The position numbers were made by a program, and so were the translations under genes. A model generated the notes under the pieces. The model was not told where the DNA came from and did no database searches. It worked only from the letters and a program-made list of their open reading frames with translations. From Thermococcus sp. LS1 (GTDB lineage: Archaea; Methanobacteriota_B; Thermococci; Thermococcales; Thermococcaceae): a stretch of 64,000 nucleotides of DNA. The stretch lies in the NCBI RefSeq assembly GCF_012027395.1, contig NZ_SNUJ01000001.1, positions 1-64,000 of the forward strand, written 5' to 3'. Position 1 is the stretch's first letter, and every line of letters begins with the position of its first letter. Of the stretch, positions 52,916 through 62,074 are shown piece after piece.

Positions 52916-53635
52916 TCATATCTTCGGCTCAACGGCATAAACGGTTCTGTCCTCCCCAAGGGCTTCCATCAGACCGCGATGCCTCCTGACGCAGCTCTCG
53001 CACTCGCCGCAGTGTATAGGCTTGCCATCTTCCGTGAAGCCCTTGGGCATGTAGCAAGAGTTAGAGTACTCGTATTTGGCATCGAGCTCCTTCAAAAGCC
53101 TCGCTATTCCCTTCTTGTCGAGGTCGATGAGCGGTGCAACGACTTTTACTTCGGCCATAGTGCCGTACTTCAGCATTTCGTTCATCTTCTCGACGAACTC
53201 GGGCGTGTTGTCCGGGAACGTTGTTCCCTCTTCAGCGTTGAAGCCGACTATTATATCGCCCCCGCCGAGCGCATCGAGGAGCGAAGCGGCGACGCTGATG
53301 AGAACGACATTCCTTGCTGGAACCCAGACGCTTTTCGCAGTTTCCTGTGCAATGCTCATATCTTCGAGCTCTTCTGCGCTTACCTTCGGCGTCTCCCCGC
53401 CGACGAGGGTCGTCCCCCTGAGCTTCGAGAACTCCTCGAGAAAGTCAAGCCTAACTATTTTCAGCGGAACGTCCAGCTCCTTCGAGAAGAACTCCGCGAC
53501 CTTGTTAGTAACCTTCTCTTCGTTGCTGCCGTAGTTTACTGTCAGCATTATCACCTCGTCGTAGTTCCTCTTCGCCCAGTAGAGGCAGGCCGTCGAGTCG
53601 AGCCCCCCGGAAAATAATACCACTGCTCGCTTCAT
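52916..53635 (-). CDS. queC: 7-cyano-7-deazaguanine synthase
   Basis: QueC makes preQ0 from 7-carboxy-7-deazaguanine, ATP and ammonia; in archaea preQ0 is the base inserted into tRNA for archaeosine. PP-loop FSGGLDST is near the start, and the zinc Cys set is SCYMPKG and HCGECESC. 239 residues. GAGGTGATAAC precedes ATG 53635. Just downstream of pyrD and on the same strand. Confidence 0.94.
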   Translation of the reverse strand: MKRAVVLFSGGLDSTACLYWAKRNYDEVIMLTVNYGSNEEKVTNKVAEFFSKELDVPLKIVRLDFLEEFSKLRGTTLVGGETPKVSAEELEDMSIAQETAKSVWVPARNVVLISVAASLLDALGGGDIIVGFNAEEGTTFPDNTPEFVEKMNEMLKYGTMAEVKVVAPLIDLDKKGIARLLKELDAKYEYSNSCYMPKGFTEDGKPIHCGECESCVRRHRGLMEALGEDRTVYAVEPKI

Positions 53636-53680
53636 GTTATCACCTCGCTTAGGTTAAAAAGAGGACTGAAGGTTAAAAAC

Positions 53681-54583
53681 CTACTCCAGCGCCAGTCCAA
53701 CTATGTCCTCAACACTCTCAAAGCCTTCCTCCTCGAGATACCTTGCTATTCCCTCGTTTATCTCCCTGAAGACCTTCCAGCCGCGTAGAGCCACCGCAGT
53801 TCCTATCTGGAGTGCTCTTGCTCCAGCTAGGAAAAACTCCAGGGCATCCTGCCACGTGGTTATGCCGCCTATTCCGATAACGGGGATATCAAGGGCCTTG
53901 GCCAAATCGTAGACCGCCCTCAAGGCAACGGGCTTGACCCCCGGACCCGAGTAGCCGCCGACCCTGTTGCTCAGTATCGGCCTCCTCGCGTAGACGTCTA
54001 TCGCTATCGCCTTCAGCGTGTTTATGGCTGCGACCGCATCTGCACCGGCCTTTTCAGCTGCCAGACCGAGCTTCGTTATGTCGTCTATGTTTGGCGTGAG
54101 CTTCGCTATAACGGGCTTGTCCGTCGCGTCCTTAACGGCTTTGACGACCTCATAGACCATCTCCTGTCTCTGGCCTATCTCCATGCCGTAGCCCTTCGCA
54201 TGGGGACAGCTGAGGTTGAGCTCAAAGGCATTGGCCACTTCGCTCAGCTTTTCAGCGAGAAAGGCAAACTCCTCCGGCGTTCCGCCGAATATCGAGACTA
54301 TCAGCGGAAAGTCAAAGGTGTAGCCTTCAACCATCTCCAGAAAGCCCTTCCAGCCGGGATTCGGAAGGCCCATCGCGTTTATCAGCCCGTAAGGAAGCTC
54401 TACGATGGTCGGATTGTCGTATCCATCCCTCGGCTCAATTCCGATGGACTTGGTAACGACGCCGCCAGCACCTTCCTCATGAGCGCGTATCCACTGTTCA
54501 GGGGTCTTATCGTTTACCCCCGAGGCGAGAATAAGCGGATTTTCAAGTTTAAGACCGGCGACCTCAACGGAAAGCCTCACCAC
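53681..54583 (-). CDS. pyrD: Dihydroorotate dehydrogenase (PyrD, class 1B type)
   Basis: FMN enzyme of pyrimidine synthesis. Motifs: NPLILASGV, ELNLSCPHAKGYG with the catalytic Cys region, VIAKLTPN, and the FMN phosphate site GIGGI...GARALQIGTA. Start GTG 54583 has GGGGTG upstream; a GTG at 54592 overlaps that site. 300 residues. A separate PyrK electron-transfer subunit is not adjacent, so the partner lies elsewhere. Confidence 0.92.
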   Translation of the reverse strand: MVRLSVEVAGLKLENPLILASGVNDKTPEQWIRAHEEGAGGVVTKSIGIEPRDGYDNPTIVELPYGLINAMGLPNPGWKGFLEMVEGYTFDFPLIVSIFGGTPEEFAFLAEKLSEVANAFELNLSCPHAKGYGMEIGQRQEMVYEVVKAVKDATDKPVIAKLTPNIDDITKLGLAAEKAGADAVAAINTLKAIAIDVYARRPILSNRVGGYSGPGVKPVALRAVYDLAKALDIPVIGIGGITTWQDALEFFLAGARALQIGTAVALRGWKVFREINEGIARYLEEEGFESVEDIVGLALE

Positions 54584-54643
54584 ATTTAACACCCCGAAGG
54601 CAAAAGAGGTGGTTTGCTATTAAGGTTTTTGCCAGAATTTTAA

Positions 54644-54962
54644 CGGCGGCGGGCGGGCCCGGGGGTGGGAACCCTCCACCGTCCGCTTCCACCGGGGCTC
54701 GCTCACCCCCGCTACCCCACGAGCGCCGAACGTCCCGCCTACCGCTGCTCCCTTCCGGGCCTGGCGGGGTTCGGCGGGTAAAGGGCGTTAGTCCGGCCCT
54801 CCAGCCGGACCCCGCCCACCGCCGGCCCCGTGGGACGAGGGATCACCGTTGTGCCCCGGCTTCCGCGGGCGGCTTTGGGAACCGCCCCCCGGGCTTCGGC
54901 CCCGGCATATCGACGGTTTCCGGTTACAGGGGACGCCGAACCCCCCGGCCTAGCCCGCCGCC
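54644..54962 (-). ncRNA. ffs: Signal recognition particle (7S) RNA
   Basis: Minus-strand GC-rich RNA. The helix 8 SRP54-binding segment reads CCAGGCCCGGAAGGGAGCAG at about 54750-54769. The ends pair as GGCGGCGGGCTAGGCC with GGGCCCGCCCGCCGCC. About 319 nt, normal for archaea. A TATA box TTTATATA at 54984-54993 is about 26 nt from the predicted 5' end. Confidence 0.95.
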
Positions 54963-54983
54963 AGGTTAAGTTACCAGAGCTGG

Positions 54984-54993
54984 ATATATAAAG
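54984..54993 (-). promoter_or_regulatory. TATA box of SRP RNA
   Basis: TTTATATATC read on the minus strand, centred about 26 nt from the RNA start at 54962. Confidence 0.75.
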
Positions 54994-55083
54994 GTTTGGT
55001 AACGCTGAAACCAAAGGTGAAGAACCTTCGGATTGAAAAATTTTCATAAGCCAATGCGCAGATAAGTGCTTGGGTGATATATC

Positions 55084-56520
55084 GTGCGCCTAACTGAACA
55101 TCCTGTTCTACATTTTAAGCGTGGAAGAGAGGTAACAATCTACTTCGAAGGACAACCAATCAAAGCCTATGAGGGAGAAACAATAGCAACGGCGCTCCAC
55201 GCCGCGGGAATACGGGTTCTCAATTATTCTCAGAACTCCAAACGTCCGCGGGGGCTCTTCTGCGCCATAGGGAAGTGCTCCTCCTGTTTGATGGTTGTTA
55301 ACGGAATCCCCAACGTCAGGACGTGCATAACCCTCGTCGAGGACGGCATGACCATAGAGCGTCAGAGAGGGAAGGCCGAGCTCCCGAGGGGCGCCAAGCC
55401 GCCGGAGTGGAAGGACGCCAAGGTCGTGAAGGCAGATATTGTCATCATTGGAGGTGGGCCCGCCGGACTGATGGCGGCAATCCATGCGGCCGACGCCGGA
55501 GCAAAGATCGTTCTTCTCGACGAGAATCCGATGCTCGGCGGTCAGCTCGTCAAGCAGACCCACAAGTTCTTTGGCAAACGCGAGCAGTTCGCTGGAGTGA
55601 GGGGCGTCGAGATAGCGAGGATTCTGGAGGATGAAGTCAGAAAAAGGGAGAACGTCGAGGTCTTCCTCGAAACTTCAGCGGTGGGAATATTCCAAGATGG
55701 AGATGAGAAGCTCGTTCTGGCCGTCAAAAACAACCGCGAACTCATAGAGTTCCGTGGAAGGGCCGTCATTGTCGCCACCGGTGCGATGGAGAAGATGATT
55801 CCCTTTGAGAACAACGATCTGCCCGGAATCTACGGCGCCGGAGCCATTCAGACCCTCATGAACACCTACGGGGTGAAGCCAGGCGACAAGGTTCTAATCG
55901 TTGGTGCGGGCAACGTGGGACTTATTCTGGCGTATCAGCTCATCCAGGCTGGAGTTGAAGTCAAGGCTATAGTCGAGGCGATGCCAAAGGTGGGAGGCTA
56001 CTTCGTTCACGCGGCCAAGGTTAGGCGCTTGGGCGTTCCGATACTGACCAGGCACACTATTCTTCGCGCTGAAGGAAAGGAGAGGGTCGAGAGGGCCGTC
56101 GTTGCTCAGCTCGACGAGAACTGGAATGTTATTCCCGGAACGGAGAAGGTCTTCGAGGTCGATGTGATAGCCCTTGCCGTTGGCCTGAGGCCAAGCATAG
56201 AGCTCCTCCACCAGGTAGGCTGCCAGATAAAGTACATCCGAGAGCTCAGCGGCCACGTGGCAGTTCGCGACGAGTGGATGGAGACCACCGTGAGAGGCAT
56301 CTTCGTGGCCGGCGATTCTGCCGGAATAGAGGAGGCTACCACTGCGATGCTGGAGGGCAAGATAGCAGGAATAGCCGCTGCCCTGAGGCTCGGCATAGCC
56401 GACGAAAGCTGGGTCAAAGAGATAGAGAAGGCACGGAGAGACTTGGACGAGTTCCGCTCCGGGCCCTTCGGCAGGCACGCTATGGAAGGTGTTAAGAAAG
56501 CTCTGGTGGTGAGAGAATGA
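55084..56520 (+). CDS. pdhA: Dye-linked L-proline dehydrogenase, alpha subunit
   Basis: 478 residues. The N-terminal about 100 residues hold a 2Fe-2S domain with CAIGKCSSC and a later Cys in VRTC. Then an FAD site IIGGGPAGLMAA and an NAD(P)H-type site VLIVGAGNVGL follow, as in the PDH1 complex alpha subunit of Thermococcus and Pyrococcus. In that complex the alpha subunit receives electrons from the proline-oxidising beta subunit. Start GTG 55084 has GGGTGAT upstream. First of pdhAFXB; overlaps the next gene by 4 bp. Confidence 0.88.
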   Translation: MRLTEHPVLHFKRGREVTIYFEGQPIKAYEGETIATALHAAGIRVLNYSQNSKRPRGLFCAIGKCSSCLMVVNGIPNVRTCITLVEDGMTIERQRGKAELPRGAKPPEWKDAKVVKADIVIIGGGPAGLMAAIHAADAGAKIVLLDENPMLGGQLVKQTHKFFGKREQFAGVRGVEIARILEDEVRKRENVEVFLETSAVGIFQDGDEKLVLAVKNNRELIEFRGRAVIVATGAMEKMIPFENNDLPGIYGAGAIQTLMNTYGVKPGDKVLIVGAGNVGLILAYQLIQAGVEVKAIVEAMPKVGGYFVHAAKVRRLGVPILTRHTILRAEGKERVERAVVAQLDENWNVIPGTEKVFEVDVIALAVGLRPSIELLHQVGCQIKYIRELSGHVAVRDEWMETTVRGIFVAGDSAGIEEATTAMLEGKIAGIAAALRLGIADESWVKEIEKARRDLDEFRSGPFGRHAMEGVKKALVVRE

Positions 56521-57023
56521 GCGAGATTCCCGAGTACCTGAGAACCGGCTACATAACGCCCGAGGAGCTTCAGAGGTTCATCCCGCTTCCGAGCGAGGAG
56601 AGATTGAGGAAAAGGCCAGTGGCGATTCCAGAGTGTCCGCAGGAGATACCCTGCGCCCCCTGTAGGGAGATATGCCCAACTGGGGCGATAAGCATGCCGA
56701 CTCCAAACGATTTGCCGGTCGTTGACTATGACAAGTGCATAGGCTGCTCTCTCTGCGTCCAGATATGCCCCGGTCTAGCGTTCTTCATGATGCACTACGT
56801 TGGAGACAAGGCGAGGATAACGATGCCCCACGAGCTTCTGCCGGTTCCGGAGAGGGGCGAGGAGGTCGTTCTCCTTAATCGCGTCGGGGAGCCCCTTGGT
56901 AAGGGAAAAGTACTCACCGTAGTCCCGAGGGAGAAGAGCAAGGGTGACACGCCGATAATCACTGTGGAGGTTCCAATAGAACTCGCCTGGGAGGTCAGGG
57001 CGGTTAAGGTGGTGAGAGAATGA
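56517..57023 (+). CDS. pdhF: L-proline dehydrogenase gamma subunit, ferredoxin-like
   Basis: 168 residues with two 4Fe-4S sites: Cys40, 46, 49, 53 (CPQEIPCAPCREIC) and Cys74, 77, 80, 84 (CIGCSLCVQIC). It transfers electrons inside the PDH1 complex. It overlaps both pdhA and pdhX by 4 bp, showing translational coupling. The first site has an unusual five-residue spacing between Cys40 and Cys46. Confidence 0.86.
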   Translation: MSEIPEYLRTGYITPEELQRFIPLPSEERLRKRPVAIPECPQEIPCAPCREICPTGAISMPTPNDLPVVDYDKCIGCSLCVQICPGLAFFMMHYVGDKARITMPHELLPVPERGEEVVLLNRVGEPLGKGKVLTVVPREKSKGDTPIITVEVPIELAWEVRAVKVVRE

Positions 57024-57292
57024 GCGGGAAGAAAATTGTCTGCCGCTGCAACGACGTCACGGTTGAAGACATCGAGAGGCTCATCGACTCGGGCATCACG
57101 GACATCGAGGAAATCAAGAGGCTCCTCAGGATAGGCATGGGGCCCTGCCAGGGAAGGACGTGCATCCCGATTGTAATCTCAATCCTCGCGAGGAAGACAG
57201 GAAAGAGGCATGAGGATATACCGCTCCCGAAGTCGAGGGTTCCGATAATGCCCGTCCGCGTCGAGGTTCTGGTGGGTGGTGCCGATGAGTAA
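57020..57292 (+). CDS. pdhX: L-proline dehydrogenase delta subunit, BFD-like 2Fe-2S protein
   Basis: 90 residues. Cys8, Cys10, Cys43 and Cys48 (CRC and GPCQGRTC) form a BFD-type 2Fe-2S site. It corresponds to the smallest subunit of PDH1. Its end overlaps pdhB by 8 bp. Confidence 0.86.
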   Translation: MSGKKIVCRCNDVTVEDIERLIDSGITDIEEIKRLLRIGMGPCQGRTCIPIVISILARKTGKRHEDIPLPKSRVPIMPVRVEVLVGGADE

Positions 57293-58451
57293 GATAGCGA
57301 TCATCGGCGGCGGAATAATAGGCGTCGCGACGGCCTATGAGCTGGCAAAGCTCGGAGAAGAGGTAATTCTCTTCGAGAAGAACTACTTCGGCTCGGGTTC
57401 GACCTTCCGCTGTGCAACGGGAATACGGGCGCAGTTCACGGACGAGGCCAACATCAGGCTCATGAAGTACTCCATCGAGCGCTGGGAGAGACTTGAAGAG
57501 GAGCTCGGGGCCGAGATAGGCTTCCGGCACTCCGGTTACCTCTTCCTGGCGACGAGCGAGGAGGAGGTTGAAGCCTTTAAAAACAACATAAAGCTCCAGA
57601 ACAGCTTTGGCGTTCCCACAAGGCTCATAGATATGGACGAGGCAAAGGAAATAGTCCCGCCTCTCAACACGGAACCGTTCTTGGCCGGGGCCTGGAACCC
57701 GATGGACGGAAAGGCCAACCCCTTCAAGACGCTCTTTGCATATCTCACGAAAGCCAAGGAGATGGGCGTTGACGCGAGGGAGCACACCGAAGTTGTGGCT
57801 CTGGAGCGCGAGGGAGACGAGATAACCGCGGTGAAGTTCAGAAGCAACGAAAAGGTGGAGAGCGTTAAGGTTGACGCCCTTCTCAACGCGGCCAACGCAT
57901 GGGCACCGCTGATTAACGAGATGGCAGGCCTGAGCAGGGAACTCGTTCCAATAACCGCGTACAAGCACCAACTCGTGAAGACGGAGCCCCTCAAGCCTGG
58001 TCAGGTCGAGCCCCTCGTCTGTCCGCCGAGCTGGAACGACAGCTACGTCATTCAGGACGGCGAGGACGGTGGAATAATCTGCGGCTCGGGAATAGAGTAC
58101 AAAGCCAAAAGCCTCGACGACTACGAGCCGACCTACGACTTCCTGAGGGGTGTGCTGAGATACGCCGTTCAGATAATTCCCGCCATCAGACATGCCCACA
58201 TCGTCCGCCAGTGGGCCGGCTTCTACGCTAAAACTCCTGACAAGAACCCTGCCATAGGAAAGCTCCTCGACAACTTCTACATTGCGGCAGGCTTCAGCGG
58301 TCACGGCTTCATGATGGCGCCAGCGGTTGCCCAAGCGATGGCGGAGTTCATGACCAAAGGAAGAAGCAAAGTGCCCCTCGACTGGGAGTGGTACGACCCG
58401 TACAGATTCGAGCGCGGCGAACTGAGGAGCTCGGCCTTCCAGATAGGCTGA
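57285..58451 (+). CDS. pdhB: L-proline dehydrogenase beta subunit (FAD-dependent)
   Basis: 388 residues of the glycine/sarcosine/D-amino-acid oxidase fold: FAD motif IAIIGGGIIGVATAYELA, then FRCATGIRA and the late AGFSGHGFMMAPAVAQ. This is the subunit that oxidises L-proline in PDH1. ATG 57285 has GGTGGTG upstream; GTG codons earlier are rejected. Last gene of pdhAFXB. Opine or sarcosine oxidation is a possible alternative. Confidence 0.86.
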   Translation: MSKIAIIGGGIIGVATAYELAKLGEEVILFEKNYFGSGSTFRCATGIRAQFTDEANIRLMKYSIERWERLEEELGAEIGFRHSGYLFLATSEEEVEAFKNNIKLQNSFGVPTRLIDMDEAKEIVPPLNTEPFLAGAWNPMDGKANPFKTLFAYLTKAKEMGVDAREHTEVVALEREGDEITAVKFRSNEKVESVKVDALLNAANAWAPLINEMAGLSRELVPITAYKHQLVKTEPLKPGQVEPLVCPPSWNDSYVIQDGEDGGIICGSGIEYKAKSLDDYEPTYDFLRGVLRYAVQIIPAIRHAHIVRQWAGFYAKTPDKNPAIGKLLDNFYIAAGFSGHGFMMAPAVAQAMAEFMTKGRSKVPLDWEWYDPYRFERGELRSSAFQIG

Positions 58452-58524
58452 TATATCCCAAAAGTTTGCCAAATATTCTTTTGTTTTTTACACTATGTGA
58501 CGCAGGTTATTCGAGAATAGGGGC

Positions 58525-58541
58525 AAAATTTAAATAGGTCT
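58525..58541 (+). promoter_or_regulatory. TATA region of the KamA-like gene
   Basis: CAAAATTTAAATAGG lies about 75 nt before the GTG start, with GGAGGTGGTC at 58601-58610 as ribosome binding site. Confidence 0.5.
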
Positions 58542-58613
58542 TCTCAGAATTAATGCACGCATACGTACTTCCACGCCTCTTTCTGTCCTCTTCAAGGTCC
58601 GGAGGTGGTCACC

Positions 58614-60524
58614 GTGATTAGGGTTGATAGTGCCCTTTCAGCCTTTGGAGTTGAGGAGTCCCCATGGGGCCTTGAGCAGGGGGTGGGACACGGAGAATTC
58701 ATGGAAATCTTCGAGCCACTGCCAGAAATAGGCGAAATTCTCCAGAAAAGCGAGAGCCTTGAGGAGGCAAGGGAGAAGCTCCTGGAATTCACGAGAAACC
58801 TGAGGTGGAAGTTCAAAAGCGGCGGGATAGAGGTAAGCCCCATAGACAGGTGGCTCGCCGTCTACGCCTGCGACGTCTTTGAGAACATTCTCTCGCCATA
58901 CAGCGAAAAGGCAGCAGGTTTCTCAACGCTGGAATACCTCTGGAAGGCCGCCAAGGGCGACGAAAAGACCCTGAGCGTTCTCACTAAGGGCTTCCTCGAG
59001 GAGTTCAAACACCTCTTCCTTGCCATGTCCTGCAAGGCGAATTACTCCAAGGGCTGGCTCGGGCCAAAGCTGGAAAAAGCCGGCATAGTTTCACCCGACT
59101 TCAGTAAGGTTCACGGCAGGGAAGCGGGGAAGCTGCGCTCCGACTACCTAGACAAGGTCTACGAATACATAAAGACCTGGCTGAACCGCTATCCGAGTGG
59201 ACTCGACGAGAGGATAATCAGGAAGAGAGAGGAGCAGAGGAAGCAGCTCCAGGAGTACTGGGGCATAGGTGACGAGGAGTGGTTCGACTACAGGTGGCAG
59301 TTCAGCCACGTCCTCAAGGGCAGGAAGGGCCTCGAAACCCTCAGGGAGCTCAACGAGCTCGGCATCGTCAAGGTTCCGGAGGAGGACCTGGCAGAAGTCG
59401 AGAGGGCAGTCAAGTATCGCATCCCCTGGGGAATAACACCTTACTACCTCCACCTCTGGGACTTCAAGGAGCCCTACAAGGAGGACAGGCACGTCAGAAG
59501 GCAGGTGATGCCGCCCAAGTGGTACATGGACAACATGATACTCCACCGCGAGGACAGGGAGTACGCCTTCGACTTCATGGGTGAGCACGACACCTCTCCG
59601 ATAGACCTCGTCACGAGGAGGTACGTGATGATAGCGATCCTCAAGGCCTTCGACACCTGCCCACAGATATGCGTCTACTGCCAGAGGAACTGGGAGGTCC
59701 TTGAGCCATTCATGGCCGGCTCCTTCCCGGGCTGGGACAAGATAGAGAAGGCTATAGAGTGGTTCGGCGAGCGCGAGTCGATGATAGACGTGCTCATAAC
59801 CGGAGGAGACCCCTTCGCCCTGAGCAACAAGATTATAGACAAGATAATGTCCCGCCTGAGCGAGTTCGACCACGTCATTAACATCCGCTGGGGAACAAGG
59901 ATTCCAGTGACCGTCCCAATGCGCATAACTGAGGAGCTGGCCGAGATACTCGGATCGTACATCGAACCAGGCAAGAGGAACGTGGCCGTCTCGACCCATG
60001 TAGAAACGGCCTACGAGGTGACCCCAGAGATGGCCAGGGCAGCCTACAACCTCCGGAGGCAGGGCATCTACATCTACAACCAGCTGGTCTACCAGAGGAA
60101 CGTCAGCAGGCGCTTCGAGAACGTCGCGCTGAGGATAGCCCTCAAGAAGATTGGCATCGACCCCTACTACACCTTCTATCCAAAGGGCAAAACCGAGCAG
60201 AGGGACTACCTCGTGCCGATAGCGAGGGTCGTCCAAGAGAGGAAGGAGGAGGCGAGGCTCTTACCGGGCCAGTTCAGGACGGACGAGCCGATATTCAACG
60301 TGCCGAGGATGGGCAAGAACCACCTGAGGGCCTGGCAGGACAGGGAGCTCATAGCCATAAAGCCCGACGGAAGCAGAGTGTACCTCTTCCACCCGTGGGA
60401 GAAGGGCATCAGCGAGACAAAGCTCTACACATACACAGACGTCCCGATAGAGGAGTACCTCCGCTACCTGGAAAGCATCGGGGAGAAGAGGGAGGACTAC
60501 GAGACCATCTGGTACTACTACTGA
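58614..60524 (+). CDS. Divergent KamA-family radical SAM aminomutase-like protein
   Basis: 636 residues. The cluster motif is Cys349, Cys353, Cys356 (CPQICVYC). The core (ITGGDPFALSNKIIDKI, then STHVETAYEVTPEMARAAYN) matches lysine/glutamate 2,3-aminomutases, which use PLP and SAM. Two features differ: an N-terminal about 200-residue extension, and the usual Gly-rich GGGGK at the PLP Lys reads PRMGKN (Lys about 568). The substrate is therefore unclear. GTG 58614 has GGAGGTG upstream; GTG 58605 overlaps it. Alone between pdhB and pyrH. Confidence 0.8.
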   Translation: MIRVDSALSAFGVEESPWGLEQGVGHGEFMEIFEPLPEIGEILQKSESLEEAREKLLEFTRNLRWKFKSGGIEVSPIDRWLAVYACDVFENILSPYSEKAAGFSTLEYLWKAAKGDEKTLSVLTKGFLEEFKHLFLAMSCKANYSKGWLGPKLEKAGIVSPDFSKVHGREAGKLRSDYLDKVYEYIKTWLNRYPSGLDERIIRKREEQRKQLQEYWGIGDEEWFDYRWQFSHVLKGRKGLETLRELNELGIVKVPEEDLAEVERAVKYRIPWGITPYYLHLWDFKEPYKEDRHVRRQVMPPKWYMDNMILHREDREYAFDFMGEHDTSPIDLVTRRYVMIAILKAFDTCPQICVYCQRNWEVLEPFMAGSFPGWDKIEKAIEWFGERESMIDVLITGGDPFALSNKIIDKIMSRLSEFDHVINIRWGTRIPVTVPMRITEELAEILGSYIEPGKRNVAVSTHVETAYEVTPEMARAAYNLRRQGIYIYNQLVYQRNVSRRFENVALRIALKKIGIDPYYTFYPKGKTEQRDYLVPIARVVQERKEEARLLPGQFRTDEPIFNVPRMGKNHLRAWQDRELIAIKPDGSRVYLFHPWEKGISETKLYTYTDVPIEEYLRYLESIGEKREDYETIWYYY

Positions 60525-61280
<756 letters not shown>

Positions 61281-61346
61281 GGTTCCTTTCAATTTTGCTT
61301 CACAACGTTTATATATTCTGTCCGACTATTGTCCTACGGTGATGGC

Positions 61347-61613
61347 ATGTCTGCCACTGAGAAGGTTTCAGTCCGTTTTCCCCAGGGCATCATGAGGGAA
61401 ATTGATGAGCTCGTGGAGAGCGGCGAGTTCTCAAGCCGGAGCGAGCTTATCAAGGAAGCCGTGAGGTTCTTCCTGATGCACTACGAGTCCCCCGAGGATC
61501 TCTGGGAGACATATAAGCTCCTCGCGAGGGAGAGGAGGGTTCCATCCGAGAGGGAGATTGAAAAGCTCCTCGAGGAAGTGGACGAGGAATGGAAGCGTTC
61601 AAGGTCGTCTTAG
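61347..61613 (+). CDS. RHH antitoxin (VapB-like)
   Basis: 88 residues with an N-terminal ribbon-helix-helix (KVSVRFPQGIMREIDELVE, then FSSRSELIKEAVRFFL) and an acidic C-terminal tail that would bind the toxin. ATG 61347 has GGTGAT upstream. It overlaps the PIN gene by 25 bp, the normal antitoxin-first layout. A TATA (GTTTATATATTC, 61308-61319) precedes it and it probably represses its own promoter. Confidence 0.87.
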   Translation: MSATEKVSVRFPQGIMREIDELVESGEFSSRSELIKEAVRFFLMHYESPEDLWETYKLLARERRVPSEREIEKLLEEVDEEWKRSRSS

Positions 61614-62056
61614 ACACCAACGTCATCATAACGGCCGCGATAAACCCCCTTGGAAGTTCTGGAAAGGTCATGGACTTAGTCGTCGGGAAGAGGGTTCTTT
61701 CCTACACCTCGGAGGCGATACTTGAGGAGCTTCGCTTCAAGCTGACGAGCGAGAAGGTTCTGCGATACCTTGAGAGCAGGGTTTACGCCCTATGGATTTA
61801 CAGGATATTTCGAGCTTCGTCAATCCTCGTTGAGCCGGCTGAGCGCTTTGAGGTCTCGCCTGATCCAGACGACAACAAGTTGTTTGACGTGGTGTATTCG
61901 GCCAAAGCTGGCTTTCTGATAAGCCTAGACAAGAAGCACGTGCTGAAGCTGAGGGATGGGGAGAGAAGGTTTTCTCTTAAAGGGCATGAGTTTCTAATCT
62001 TAACCCCTGCCGAGTTCCTTGAGGTCGTCGAAAGGGATAAAAACTTCAAGGCGTAG
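61589..62056 (+). CDS. PIN-domain toxin (VapC-like ribonuclease, COG1569)
   Basis: 155 residues. PIN acidic residues: Asp in VVLDTNVIITA, Glu in ILEELRFK, and Asp in DDNKLFDVVYSA. Such toxins cleave tRNA or rRNA with Mg. It starts 25 bp inside the antitoxin gene. Intact by all visible residues. Confidence 0.87.
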   Translation: MEAFKVVLDTNVIITAAINPLGSSGKVMDLVVGKRVLSYTSEAILEELRFKLTSEKVLRYLESRVYALWIYRIFRASSILVEPAERFEVSPDPDDNKLFDVVYSAKAGFLISLDKKHVLKLRDGERRFSLKGHEFLILTPAEFLEVVERDKNFKA

Positions 62057-62074
62057 TTAAATTAGTGAGCACCT

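Noticed and set aside
54739-55047. 102-codon open frame on the minus strand
   Set aside because: It lies almost wholly inside SRP RNA and its promoter.
57126-58472. 448-codon open frame on the minus strand across pdhB
   Set aside because: It is antisense to the well-supported proline dehydrogenase beta gene; the long frame reflects codon bias. The product lacks any recognisable domain.
59148-60236. 362-codon open frame antisense to the KamA-like gene
   Set aside because: No promoter, ribosome binding site or domain; explained by codon usage on the coding strand.
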